NCBI GenBank assembly: GCA_034002405.1
Contig: JAVFAS010000033.1
Span: forward strand, 1-38,458
DNA: 38,458 nucleotides
Source of the DNA: SZUA-365 sp034002405
Lineage (GTDB): Bacteria > Bacteroidota > Ignavibacteria > SZUA-365
Reading direction: 5' to 3'
Shown: positions 25,291 to 33,718 of the stretch, one piece after another
Layout: each line of letters starts with the position of its first letter
Numbering within the stretch: the stretch's first letter is position 1
Notes under the pieces: generated by a model
Database searches by the model: none
Seen by the model: the letters and a program-made list of their open reading frames with translations, nothing else
Told to the model about the DNA's origin: nothing
Translations under genes and position numbers: made by a program

Positions 25291-25332
25291 GCGGCCGGGA
25301 AGGCCGCGGTGTCTGTCCCCATCGCCGGCGAT
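25291..25332. promoter_or_regulatory. Hairpin and palindrome between divergent genes
   Basis: In the 176-base divergent region, GCGGCC/GGCCGC (25291-25296 and 25302-25307) form a 6-bp hairpin and ATCGCCGGCGAT (25321-25332) is a perfect 12-bp palindrome. Either could be an operator or leader structure. I see no SAM or cobalamin riboswitch core in the metH leader. Confidence 0.3.
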
Positions 25333-25395
25333 CCCGGATCGTGCGAGGCGCGTCCGATTGCGCTTGCGAGCGCGATGGCTGCATCATAAGTTACC

Positions 25396-25929
25396 ATGAT
25401 GCGGCTGTTGTCTTCCATACTGCTTTCCCTCGTGTTGCTGCAGAGCGCGGGACCCATTGTCCTGCTCCAGCTGCAGCAGAAGCAGATCCGCAGGGAAATG
25501 AAACGTGCGATTCGCGCGGGCATGCCGGAAGAGCAACTCCTTCGTTTCGAGTTCGCCGCGGACGGCGGTCTCGTCGGCGGGGAACGGGTCGAGTGGATCG
25601 AGCCGCATGAATTCCGTTACCGCGGGGTGATGTACGACATCGCGCGGACGGTGGAGGAAGACGGACGCACGGTGCGGTATTGCGTGCGCGACGACGCCGA
25701 AACAGCGGTGTACGCGCAGCTCGACCGACTCGTCCGCGAGGAGACGAACCGCGATCCCGAACAACGGAATACTTCCACCCGGCTGCTGCGGCAATTCATG
25801 GTTCCGGCTCTTCTCCCCGGCACCATCCCCACGCAGACGGAATATGCCGCCACGCCAATGATTTTGTCCGACCGCGCGCATCCGCTGCGCGGCGAACACC
25901 AGCCCCCCACCCCGCCCCCCAGAGGTTGA
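25396..25929 (+). CDS. Small exported or anchored protein of unknown function
   Basis: This 177-residue protein starts with a hydrophobic signal or anchor (about 4-25), followed by a basic amphipathic helix (KQIRREMKRAIRAGMPEEQL, split here by family-like spacing). A domain about 45-110 has the look EFRYRGVMYDIARTVEEDGRTVRYCVRDDAETAVY in pieces. A low-complexity proline-rich tail ends in PPTPPPRG. I do not recognise a named family, although similar short proteins occur beside TonB-dependent receptors in Bacteroidota-type genomes (recollection, not checked). It lies 128 bases before a TonB-dependent receptor gene on the same strand. Two adjacent ATG codons (25396, 25399) are both possible starts. 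Confidence 0.65.
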   Translation: MMRLLSSILLSLVLLQSAGPIVLLQLQQKQIRREMKRAIRAGMPEEQLLRFEFAADGGLVGGERVEWIEPHEFRYRGVMYDIARTVEEDGRTVRYCVRDDAETAVYAQLDRLVREETNRDPEQRNTSTRLLRQFMVPALLPGTIPTQTEYAATPMILSDRAHPLRGEHQPPTPPPRG

Positions 25930-25958
25930 TCCACGACACATTCCTTTCCGCAGGGATG

Positions 25959-25996
25959 CGGATGCCACATCACGCGGCCTTGCCGCGCGGCATCCG
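25959..25996 (+). other. Nested hairpin in leader of the TonB receptor gene
   Basis: CGGATGCC (25959-25966) pairs with GGCATCCG (25989-25996), and inside it CGCGG (25973-25977) pairs with CCGCG (25983-25987), giving a two-storey stem with an internal loop. There is no T-run, so it is not a simple terminator. It could be a regulatory leader. It lacks the conserved core of a cobalamin riboswitch. Confidence 0.4.
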
Positions 25997-26057
25997 TGTG
26001 TCCTGTTGCCTTCGTTGCCATCGTGGAACAATCTCGGAAACAACCAAGGATACAAAG

Positions 26058-28478
26058 ATGAGAATGATCTTCTTCGCGGCGGCGTTGTGTGTCGTCGCGG
26101 CCCTGGGCGCCCCGTTGGTGGTGGCCCAGGTATTGACCGTGCGCGACGAGGCCAGCGGCGCGCCGCTGGTGAACGTCTCGCTCTATTCACCCGACGCGCG
26201 AGTGTCGGCGCTGACCGACTTGAAGGGACGGGTGGAGATCGGCCGCTTCCGTGGCGCCGACAGCATTCGTTTCGATCATATCGGACATCAGACCGTCTGG
26301 CGCGGATACGCGCAGCTCGCGGCGTCGAATTTCGAACTGCGATTAGAGGAAGTCGCCTTCCGGATGAACGAAGTCGTGGTCTCGGCCACGCGCTGGCGAC
26401 TGCCGGACGAAGATATTCCCCATCGCGTCATCAGCGTGTTCGCCACCGACAACCAGTTGCAGAACATGCAGACCGCCGCCGATCTTCTCGCCGGGACCGG
26501 CGAGGTGTTCGTGCAAAAAAGCCAGCTCGGCGGGGGAAGTCCGATGATCCGCGGCTTCGCCACCAATCGCGTGCTCATCGCGGTCGATGGCGTACGCATG
26601 AACACGGCCATCTTCCGCTCGGGCAATGTGCAAAATGTCATTTCCCTCGATCCCTTCACGCTTGACCGGACCGACGTCATTTTCGGACCGGGATCGGTCA
26701 GTTACGGCAGTGATGCCGTGGGCGGCGTGATGCGCTTCACCACCCGTGCGCCGCGCCTGGCCTTCAATGGCGCCCCTGAGTGGCGCGCCTCGGCGGCGGC
26801 CCGCTGGTCGTCGGCCAATACCGAGAAAACCGGACATGCGGATATTACTCTCTCATTACGGAAATGGGGGTTTCTCACCAGCGTCAGTGTCTCGGACTAC
26901 GGCGATCTCACCATGGGCAGCGACGGACCGGACGACTATCTGCGTACGCGTGTGGTCGAGCGTATCGACGGACGCGACTCCGTGCTCGCGAACGGAGAAC
27001 CGCGCGTGCAGCGGCCGAGCGCATACCGTCAGCTCAACCTGATGCAGAAAATCCGTTTCCGTCCCACCGAGGCGTGGGACCTGCACTACGGCTTCCATTA
27101 CTCAACGACGTCGGACTATGCGCGCTATGACCGTCTGTTGCGTCCCCGTGGCGACGGCCTGCGATCGGCGGAGTGGAATTATGGTCCGCAGGACTGGATG
27201 ATGCATGCCCTCACCGTCGAGCATGCCGATGGCGTGCCGTGGTACGACAACCTGCGTGCGACGCTGGCCTGGCAATATTTCGCGGAAAGCCGGCACGACC
27301 GCGACTTCGGAAAATCCCTCCGCTCGCACCGCGCCGAACGGGTGGATGCCTTCTCCCTCAACCTCGATTTCGAGAAAGAACTTGGCGATGCCGTCGAGCT
27401 GTTTTATGGTCTCGAAGGTGTGGCGAATCTCGTTGGATCGAGCGGGGAGGACGAGGATATCACCACCGGCGCCCGCGTGCCCGGCCCGAGCCGCTATCCC
27501 GATGGCGCGACGTGGAACAGCGCCGCGGTGTATGGCTACATGAGCTGGTCGCTGTCACCGCGGCTCATCCTCCAAAGTGGGCTTCGACTCAGCGCTGTCA
27601 TGCTCGACGCGGAGTTTTCGGATACATTCTATCCGTTTCCTTTCCGCGCGGTCGCCATGCGCAATGCGGCGGTCAACGGCAGTCTCGGCGCGATCTGGCG
27701 TCCCGCCGAGGGATGGCAATGCGACGCCAATCTCTCGACGGGATTTCGCGCACCGAATGTCGATGACGTGGGCAAGGTCTTCGACTCCACGCCCGGATTC
27801 GTCATCGTTCCCAACCCCGACCTGCGTCCGGAGTACGCCTGGAACATGGATGTCGGCGCGAGCCGCCGGGTGGGACAATGGTTGAATCTGGACGTGTCGG
27901 TGTTCGCCACCCTGCTCGACGATGCGATGGTACGGCGGGCATTCACGTTGGGGGGACGCGACAGCATCCTCTACGCCGGGGAGTTGAGTCGTGTCGAGGC
28001 CTTGCAGAATGGAGCGCAGGCCACGGTGTATGGCGTGCAGGCGGGCATGGATGTGCGTGTGATGCGCGGACTGATGTTGCGCGCGCGCTACACCTGGCAG
28101 CGTGGCGAGGAGGAACTCGATGATGGCAGCACGGCGCCGCTGCGGCATGCGGGTCCCGCCTTCGGCAGCGCACATCTGGTGTGGACGCGTCGCGGCCTCG
28201 AAGTCGATGCCTCCGTGCATTTCAATGGCGCGGTGCCCTACGACGATCTCGCTCCCGAGGAGCAGGAGAAAACGTACATCTACGCGCTGGATGAACACGG
28301 AAACCCATGGTCCCCCGCGTGGATGATCCTCAACCTCAAGGCCCGCTACCGCCTGTCCGACACCCTGCAGCTCACCGCCGGCGTGGAGAATCTCGCCGAC
28401 CGGCGCTACCGACCGTATTCCTCGGGCATCAGCGCCGCGGGGAGAAATTTCATCGGCGCGGTGTATGTGACACTGTAA
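26058..28478 (+). CDS. TonB-dependent outer-membrane receptor
   Basis: This 806-residue receptor has a signal peptide (about 1-25, ending VVAQ), a carboxypeptidase-regulatory-like beta domain (about 26-105), a plug domain (about 110-230; MIRGFATNRVLIAVDGVRMN then GSDAVGGVMRF) and a C-terminal 22-strand barrel ending in aromatic-rich strands (FIGAVYVTL). FRAP (563-566) and NPDL (586-589) resemble the FRAP and NPNL boxes of heme receptors, but no histidine lies between them, so heme uptake is not supported. The substrate is unknown; siderophores, metals or cobalamin remain possible. AAGGA at 26046-26050 precedes the ATG by seven bases. A small anchored protein gene lies upstream and a terminator follows. 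Confidence 0.92.
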   Translation: MRMIFFAAALCVVAALGAPLVVAQVLTVRDEASGAPLVNVSLYSPDARVSALTDLKGRVEIGRFRGADSIRFDHIGHQTVWRGYAQLAASNFELRLEEVAFRMNEVVVSATRWRLPDEDIPHRVISVFATDNQLQNMQTAADLLAGTGEVFVQKSQLGGGSPMIRGFATNRVLIAVDGVRMNTAIFRSGNVQNVISLDPFTLDRTDVIFGPGSVSYGSDAVGGVMRFTTRAPRLAFNGAPEWRASAAARWSSANTEKTGHADITLSLRKWGFLTSVSVSDYGDLTMGSDGPDDYLRTRVVERIDGRDSVLANGEPRVQRPSAYRQLNLMQKIRFRPTEAWDLHYGFHYSTTSDYARYDRLLRPRGDGLRSAEWNYGPQDWMMHALTVEHADGVPWYDNLRATLAWQYFAESRHDRDFGKSLRSHRAERVDAFSLNLDFEKELGDAVELFYGLEGVANLVGSSGEDEDITTGARVPGPSRYPDGATWNSAAVYGYMSWSLSPRLILQSGLRLSAVMLDAEFSDTFYPFPFRAVAMRNAAVNGSLGAIWRPAEGWQCDANLSTGFRAPNVDDVGKVFDSTPGFVIVPNPDLRPEYAWNMDVGASRRVGQWLNLDVSVFATLLDDAMVRRAFTLGGRDSILYAGELSRVEALQNGAQATVYGVQAGMDVRVMRGLMLRARYTWQRGEEELDDGSTAPLRHAGPAFGSAHLVWTRRGLEVDASVHFNGAVPYDDLAPEEQEKTYIYALDEHGNPWSPAWMILNLKARYRLSDTLQLTAGVENLADRRYRPYSSGISAAGRNFIGAVYVTL

Positions 28479-28496
28479 TGGACAATGCGTCCGTGA

Positions 28497-28540
28497 ACGC
28501 GCACGTGCACACGACCGTGCACGTGCGTGTTGTTATTCCT
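28497..28540 (+). terminator. Terminator of the TonB receptor gene
   Basis: Arms 28497-28510 and 28517-28530 form a 14-bp stem with one G-T pair and a 6-base loop, followed by TGTTATTCCTT. It separates the plus-strand receptor from the convergent thioredoxin-fold gene, whose last codons it overlaps on the right. Confidence 0.75.
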
Positions 28541-29084
28541 TCCACTTGATCGAACAGCCCATCGAGGCAACCGGGTCGATGCTGACCGGCCGGCCGGCGA
28601 GCAGGTCGTCGAGCACCGTGCGAAGGTCGTGACGTGTCACGCGTGCGGGTTGTTGCCAATTGTCGTCGATGCGTCCGTTGTAGCGCAGCGTGCGCCCGTG
28701 GTCGAAGACGAAGATGTCCGGCGTGCAGGCCGCATCGAACGCGCGGGCGACTTCCTGTGTCTCATCATGGAGGTACGGGAATGGGAAGTCCTTTTCTTCC
28801 GCGCGCCGCGCCATTTCCGGGAACGAGTCGTCGGGATAGCGTGATGCGTCGTTGGGATTGACCAGCACGAATTGCACGCCCCGCGCGCGGTATTCCCGCT
28901 GCAGGGCGATGAGGCGGTCCTCGCTCGCGATGGCGTAGGGGCAGTGGTTGCAGGTGAACACCACCACCAGGAGTGCCGCATCGGCGAAGGACGCGGGGGT
29001 GTACCACCGTCCGTCGGTTGCCGGGAGATGGAAGTCCGGGAGTGCGGTGCCGACCGGCATGCCGTGGGAGTATGTCAGGGCCAT
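28533..29084 (-). CDS. Thioredoxin-fold AhpC/TSA-like protein
   Basis: This 183-residue protein has the AhpC/TSA-redoxin fold: LPDFHLPATDGRWYTPASF, then the strand VVVFTCNHCPYA with a CxxC motif, FVLVNPNDASRYPDDSFPEM, and the cis-proline region CTPDIFVFD. The family is often annotated thioredoxin-family or peroxiredoxin-like (PRX-like 1). It should be a cytoplasmic thiol-disulfide protein since no signal peptide is present. ATG 29084 is preferred because the fold begins soon after; the frame extends upstream without a ribosome site. It is divergent from the phosphatase-ABC operon. Confidence 0.85.
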   Translation of the reverse strand: MALTYSHGMPVGTALPDFHLPATDGRWYTPASFADAALLVVVFTCNHCPYAIASEDRLIALQREYRARGVQFVLVNPNDASRYPDDSFPEMARRAEEKDFPFPYLHDETQEVARAFDAACTPDIFVFDHGRTLRYNGRIDDNWQQPARVTRHDLRTVLDDLLAGRPVSIDPVASMGCSIKWKE

Positions 29085-29175
29085 GGATGTGCTCGCGTTG
29101 TTGTCTCGGCTTCCAATGTGAGAAATATCGCGACGCCACGCCACCCCCGCGCGGTCTCGTTGTCGGGCAGCACGT

Positions 29176-29203
29176 TTGATTTCAGATCACCCCTTCGTAT
29201 GTT
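29176..29203 (+). promoter_or_regulatory. Candidate promoter of the phosphatase-ABC operon
   Basis: TTGATT (29176-29181), 16 bases, then TATGTT (29198-29203): four of six consensus matches in each hexamer. A start near 29210 would leave a leader of about 25 bases before ATG 29236. Confidence 0.35.
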
Positions 29204-29235
29204 TTTGTTTCCGCGATGCAACAACAGACAACGCC

Positions 29236-30429
29236 ATGCTGGAAACCGGGAATCTGACGCGCATTCTCGTCGTGGATGACGAGCCGGATCTGGAGCTGCT
29301 GATCCGTCAACGGTTCCGCAAGAAAATCAAGGATCGCGTGTATGCGTTCGCGTTCGCCGCGAACGGAAAGGAGGCGCTGGAGATGATCGACCGCGACGAA
29401 CCGGTCGATCTGATTCTCTCCGACATCAACATGCCGGTGATGGACGGTCTCACCTTCCTTGCGAACCTGCGGCAGCGCGCACGGGTGGGTCTGAAAACCA
29501 TCATCGTATCGGCGTACGGGGACATGGGGAACATCCGCACGGCGATGAATCGTGGGGCGTTCGATTTCGTCACGAAGCCGATCGATTTCGACGACCTCGA
29601 AATCACCATCGAGAAGACCATCCAGCAGATGCGCGCCGAGCGGCACGCGGAAGCCGAACATGCGGAGCTCGCGCGTGTCAATCGCGATCTGGAAGTGGCG
29701 CGGCGCATCCAGCAGGCCATCATTCCGTGCGACTACCCGCCGTTTCCCGACCGGCGCGAATTCGCGCTCTACGCGGAGATGCGGCCGGCATTCCAGGTCG
29801 GCGGGGATTTCTATGACTATTTTCTCGTGAGCGATCATGAAGTCGCGGTTGCGATCGCCGACGTCGCCGGCAAGGGCGTGCCCGCGGCCCTGGTCATGTC
29901 GGCCACGCGGGCATTGCTCAAGGCCGAAGCCATGCGGCAGCACGTCCCGTCGGCCTGCCTCGCCGCGGTCAATCGCCATCTCAGCGCGGAGAATCTGGCG
30001 AGCATGTTCGTGTCGATGTTTTACGGGATTCTGGATTTTCGTGACGGGATTTTTCGCTATGCGTCTGCAGGACATGGGATGCCGTACATACTTACAGATG
30101 TACACACGCGACAGATTCCCCGCGCCCGGGGCGCCGTGCTCGGTGTCGACGGGTTCAGCCAATACGAAGACAGCGACCTCGTGCTCGAGCGGGGTGATGT
30201 GCTGTTTTTCAGCACCGATGGCGTGATCGAGGCCTTCAGCCGCGAGAAGGAAGAGTTTGGCGAATCGCGATTGGAGTCGTCGCTGCGCGAGGCGGCGCGT
30301 CAGGACGGACAGCGGCGGGACGTCCGTCAGCTGGTTCGGCATGTGATCGGCAGCGTGCGCGGCTTCGCGGACGGATCACCGCAATCCGATGACATGACCG
30401 CGATGGCGTTGCGCTATCTCGGCGGATGA
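29236..30429 (+). CDS. Response regulator with PP2C (SpoIIE/RsbU-type) phosphatase output
   Basis: This 397-residue cytoplasmic protein joins a receiver domain (about 8-125) to a PP2C phosphatase. The receiver keeps the acidic pair (VVDDEPD), phospho-acceptor Asp63 (LSDINMP), the switch Ser (VSAY) and Lys114 (TKP). A coiled-coil linker (about 125-160) leads to the SpoIIE/RsbU domain (about 180-397), in which all metal motifs are present: GGDFYDY (Asp191), IADVAGKG (Asp209), FFSTDG and a late DDMT. It should dephosphorylate a phosphoserine on a STAS-domain protein when its receiver is activated. A STAS protein is encoded two genes downstream. ATG 29236 begins the receiver; upstream TTG 29176 would add a senseless extension. 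No histidine kinase is in the window. Confidence 0.92.
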   Translation: MLETGNLTRILVVDDEPDLELLIRQRFRKKIKDRVYAFAFAANGKEALEMIDRDEPVDLILSDINMPVMDGLTFLANLRQRARVGLKTIIVSAYGDMGNIRTAMNRGAFDFVTKPIDFDDLEITIEKTIQQMRAERHAEAEHAELARVNRDLEVARRIQQAIIPCDYPPFPDRREFALYAEMRPAFQVGGDFYDYFLVSDHEVAVAIADVAGKGVPAALVMSATRALLKAEAMRQHVPSACLAAVNRHLSAENLASMFVSMFYGILDFRDGIFRYASAGHGMPYILTDVHTRQIPRARGAVLGVDGFSQYEDSDLVLERGDVLFFSTDGVIEAFSREKEEFGESRLESSLREAARQDGQRRDVRQLVRHVIGSVRGFADGSPQSDDMTAMALRYLGG

Positions 30430-30495
30430 TGGCGCGTCGGATGAAGGCGGCCGCCCCGACCGTCTTCACGTCACACACAGCAGAGAGGAGATCCC

Positions 30496-31521
30496 ATGCG
30501 AGCGCTCAGTCGCAGTATTGTCCGATATACCCTGGTGGTCACGATGTGCTGTGCGGCGATCGTGGGCCTGGGGTCCTGCAAGAAAGCCGAAGACGGGGAC
30601 GGCGCGCACAAGCGCTGGAAACTGACCATGATCAAGTACGAGGAAATGCGTCAGACCATGGATGCGGAGAAGGGGTTTCGTTCCGGACTGGCGGATGCGG
30701 GACTGCGTGAGGGGATCGACTTCGAAATCGCGACGCGGAACGCGCAGGGTGATATCAAGACCGTGCTCACGCTGCTTGACGCGGTGATGGTGGACGGAAC
30801 CGACCTGCTGGTCTCGATGCAGACGACGACGTTCGAATCCGCCGTTCGCCGGCGGTCGCGCATGCCGCTCACGTTCATGGTCGTCGCCAATCCGTTTGTC
30901 ATCCCCGGGGTGGGAACCGACGACAGTTCGCACAACGAATTGTTGACCGGCGTATACACAAATACACAGTTCGATACCCTGCTCGCACATATCAAGCGTT
31001 GCCTGCCGGGCGTGCGACGCATTGGTTCGCTCGCGACGAATTTCGAGTTGAACGCGACCTATTATAAAAACCAGCTGCTGCTCGCCGGGAAACGCGCTGG
31101 ACTCGACGTGAAGCTGGTTGGTGTCCAATACCGCTCCTCGATCCCGCTCGATGCCGAGAAGCTGTGCCAGTCCGGCATCGACGCGCTCGTGCAGATCGAG
31201 GACAACCTCACCAGTGCGACCTTCCCGACCATCGCGAAGATCGCGCAACACCATCGCATTCCGGTGTTCTCCTTCGTGAACAAGCAGATCGAACAGGGGG
31301 CGATCATGGTGTACGCCCCGGATTACGAGCATGCCGGACGACGCACCGCGGCGCTCGCCGCGAAAATCATTCGGGGAGAATCACCGGAGAATCTCCCCTT
31401 TGGTCGTATCGAACGGTTCGATTTCATCATCAATCTTGATGCCGCCCGCGCGGCGGGAGTGACGATCGTGCCCGACGTGCTCGCGCGCGCGGACCAGATC
31501 ATTGACAGCCAGGGCCGTTGA
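30496..31521 (+). CDS. TrpX-like ABC transporter substrate-binding lipoprotein
   Basis: This 341-residue binding protein of the ABC_sub_bind (TrpX/COG2984-type) family has a signal peptide with lipobox LGSC, so Cys28 should be lipidated. The two lobes carry GFRSGLADAGLREGIDF, LVSMQTTTFESA, PDxEHAGRRTAALAAKIIRGE and LPFGRIERFDFIINLDAA, all family features. Relatives bind tryptophan or related amino-acid-like ligands; the substrate here is unknown. GAGAGGAG precedes the ATG. It follows the phosphatase gene by 66 bases and the STAS gene starts one base after its stop, so it is co-transcribed with both. It delivers substrate to the permease and ATPase encoded downstream. Confidence 0.9.
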   Translation: MRALSRSIVRYTLVVTMCCAAIVGLGSCKKAEDGDGAHKRWKLTMIKYEEMRQTMDAEKGFRSGLADAGLREGIDFEIATRNAQGDIKTVLTLLDAVMVDGTDLLVSMQTTTFESAVRRRSRMPLTFMVVANPFVIPGVGTDDSSHNELLTGVYTNTQFDTLLAHIKRCLPGVRRIGSLATNFELNATYYKNQLLLAGKRAGLDVKLVGVQYRSSIPLDAEKLCQSGIDALVQIEDNLTSATFPTIAKIAQHHRIPVFSFVNKQIEQGAIMVYAPDYEHAGRRTAALAAKIIRGESPENLPFGRIERFDFIINLDAARAAGVTIVPDVLARADQIIDSQGR

Positions 31522-31522
31522 C

Positions 31523-32755
31523 ATGGAGATACGCCGGCGCGGAGAGGGACGCACGGTGCATGTGTCCGTCTCGGGAAAGATGGATGCGTACTGGTCCGAT
31601 GCGCTGAGCCGGGAGCTGGAAAGCTGTCTGGCTGATGGCGCGCGCGACATCACGCTCGATATGGCTGCGGTGAGCTTCATCTCCTCCGCCGGTTTGCGCG
31701 TGCTGCTCATCTATCTCAAGCAGATGAAAGCGGTCAAGGGATCGCTGCATTTCGCCAATCCTTCCGAGAAGGTCCGCAGCATCTTCGATCTTTCGGGACT
31801 CACACATCTGCTCAGCGCGGCGATGGGCGGCGTGACCGATCAGACCGCCCTGCCCGATGCGCCCCTGCCCGATCATACCGGGATGTACGTTTCCGTTCCC
31901 CTGCGTGAGGTAACGCCCGGGAGGGTCGTTGAACACCGCGCGCGGCGGAAGAATGCGGACATGGAGTATCCGCAGGTCCGATATCCCGCCGCGACCATGG
32001 GGTTCGGCGTCGGCGCCTTCGGCGACGCGTCGAGCGACGTGGCGCAGCAATTCGGGGAGTATCTCGCGGCCGCGGGGATTACCGTTTGCGTGCCGACGGA
32101 TGGACGAAACCATCCCGACTACATGATCGAGGATGGGGTGTTCGTGCCGGTGATCTCGGTGCACGAAGGGGTCGTCATTCAGGCGGAATTCAGCCGGCAG
32201 CTCAATTTCGAGGCGTCGGAACACTATCGCGGCATCCCGCTCTCGAGTCTCGCGCTGCTGGCGCTGCGGGAAGCGGAGGCACCGGCGGTCGGTGCGCTGA
32301 TCATCGCCGAAAGCGCATCACTCATCGGGGCCGCCCGCAAGCGAGCGCCGATGCATGATCACAACCCCTTCGCGGTGCCCGAGGTCCGGGACCATTTTTC
32401 CTTCACGACCGAGCCCTCGTTCGAACGCAGCACCGTGGTGGTGTGCGGGGTGTTTTCGGCACAGACCACGCCGCGGTTGCGTCCGCTCGATCCCGATGCG
32501 CGCTGCCACGGTCACGCACACGCCGCGGTGTTCAGCCACCGTCCACTGCCCGACGGGGTCATCGACAGTGGGGAGTTCATCCGCGCGCTGTTTGATTTCG
32601 GCACGGTGCACGGTGTGCTCCATCTCATGCACGACGGACGCAATCCCATGCGCAGTGTCGAGAGTGAATTCATCCGCGGCGCGATGTGGCTTCATCCCCT
32701 CGTCGCGCCACCGACGGAGCCCGCGCGCGGGAAGGAGGGCGGCGACACATGGTGA
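31523..32755 (+). CDS. STAS-domain protein with large unrecognised His-rich C-terminal region
   Basis: This 410-residue protein starts with a STAS domain (about 1-105) of the anti-sigma-factor-antagonist type: VSGKMDAYWSDAL, DMAAVSFISSAGLRVLLIYL and FDLSGL. Ser55, before AGL, lies where SpoIIAA-type proteins are phosphorylated. A linker (about 106-145) leads to a region of about 250 residues that I do not recognise. It has GFGVGAFGD (160-168), HDHNP (278-282) and CHGHAH (328-333) and several isolated histidines, suggesting a metal site. No signal peptide or membrane segment is seen, so it is cytoplasmic. It sits inside an ABC transporter operon, between binding protein and permease, and the operon starts with a matching PP2C phosphatase. 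A regulator of transporter activity is the natural inference. Confidence 0.8.
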   Translation: MEIRRRGEGRTVHVSVSGKMDAYWSDALSRELESCLADGARDITLDMAAVSFISSAGLRVLLIYLKQMKAVKGSLHFANPSEKVRSIFDLSGLTHLLSAAMGGVTDQTALPDAPLPDHTGMYVSVPLREVTPGRVVEHRARRKNADMEYPQVRYPAATMGFGVGAFGDASSDVAQQFGEYLAAAGITVCVPTDGRNHPDYMIEDGVFVPVISVHEGVVIQAEFSRQLNFEASEHYRGIPLSSLALLALREAEAPAVGALIIAESASLIGAARKRAPMHDHNPFAVPEVRDHFSFTTEPSFERSTVVVCGVFSAQTTPRLRPLDPDARCHGHAHAAVFSHRPLPDGVIDSGEFIRALFDFGTVHGVLHLMHDGRNPMRSVESEFIRGAMWLHPLVAPPTEPARGKEGGDTW

Positions 32756-33717
32756 CCATGCTGCTCAGCGGACTGGTGATGGGTTTCATTTTCGCGCCGC
32801 TCGCACTGGGCGTGTACATCAGCTATCGCCTTCTCCGTTTCGCCGACATCACGGTCGACGGAAGTTTCCTCCTTGGGGGAGTCGTGGTCGCGGCGCTGCT
32901 CAAGGAAGGGTACGGCACCGTCACCGGTCTGCTCGTCGCGCAAGTTGCCGGGGCCCTGGCCGGGATGATGACCGGATTGCTGATTACACGATTCGGGATC
33001 CGTCGTATCCTGGCGGGAATTCTCGTCATGACCGCGTTGTACAGCATCAATCAGCACATCCTTGGAATGACGGATCCGCGATACTTTTTCCCGGCCGAAC
33101 ATTCCTTGCGGCCGCTCAGCGAATCCATCGCGATGGCACTGTATGGCAGCTTGGACGCGATGGAGTTTCTCGGTGGTGGATTTCTTCCCGAAACCGTCGG
33201 CGCGGCGGTGATGTACGGTGGTGCGACCGTGATTCTGTCCGCGGCCCTGCTGTTGTTTTTTCATACCCGGTTGGGACTGGCCATCCGCGGGGCAGGCGGC
33301 AACGAAACCGCCGTCCGCGCCATGGGCGCGAACGTCTCGCTGATGATCGTCCTCGCACTGGCGCTGTCCAATGCCGCGGCCGCGCTGACCGGTGCGCTGT
33401 TCGCGCTCGAACTGGGATCGGTGGAAGTTGGCGGGGGTGTCGGCATGATCGTGACCGGCCTGGCGAGCGTGATGATCGGCGGTGCGTTGTTCGGACGGCA
33501 GCGCTTCTCCCTCCAGCTGGTCTCCGCCGCGGCGGGATCGGTGCTCTTCGCGGTGCTGATTTCCCTGATCACGCTCAATGACCGTTTCAGCGAGGACATC
33601 AAGCTGTTCACCGCGATCTTTGTCGTGCTCGCGCTTGTCGTGCCGCGCTGGGTGCGACGGCTGCGCGGTGGCGCGGAGTCATTGAATGCACGGACGTGCG
33701 CGGAGGGGGAGGACTGA
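32749..33717 (+). CDS. ABC transporter permease (TrpY/COG4120-type)
   Basis: This 322-residue inner-membrane permease of the BPD_transp_2-like class has about nine hydrophobic segments, the first at 5-30, and the coupling-region signature GLAIRGAGGNETAVRAMGAN (about 178-197) that contacts the ATPase. Related permeases pair with TrpX-type binding proteins. ATG 32749 overlaps the STAS gene end by seven bases; GAAGGAGGG at 32731-32739 is nine bases upstream. Alternative GTG 32752 and ATG 32758 are less favoured. The product should form the channel of the importer whose other parts flank it. Confidence 0.9.
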   Translation: MVTMLLSGLVMGFIFAPLALGVYISYRLLRFADITVDGSFLLGGVVVAALLKEGYGTVTGLLVAQVAGALAGMMTGLLITRFGIRRILAGILVMTALYSINQHILGMTDPRYFFPAEHSLRPLSESIAMALYGSLDAMEFLGGGFLPETVGAAVMYGGATVILSAALLLFFHTRLGLAIRGAGGNETAVRAMGANVSLMIVLALALSNAAAALTGALFALELGSVEVGGGVGMIVTGLASVMIGGALFGRQRFSLQLVSAAAGSVLFAVLISLITLNDRFSEDIKLFTAIFVVLALVVPRWVRRLRGGAESLNARTCAEGED

Positions 33718-33718
33718 C

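Noticed and set aside
25220..25395. SAM or cobalamin riboswitch before metH
   Set aside because: No conserved core of these classes was found; only a short hairpin and a palindrome are present.
25930..26057. Possible cobalamin riboswitch before the TonB receptor
   Set aside because: A GCCAC string and a hairpin are present, but the conserved core and B12 box pattern are not.
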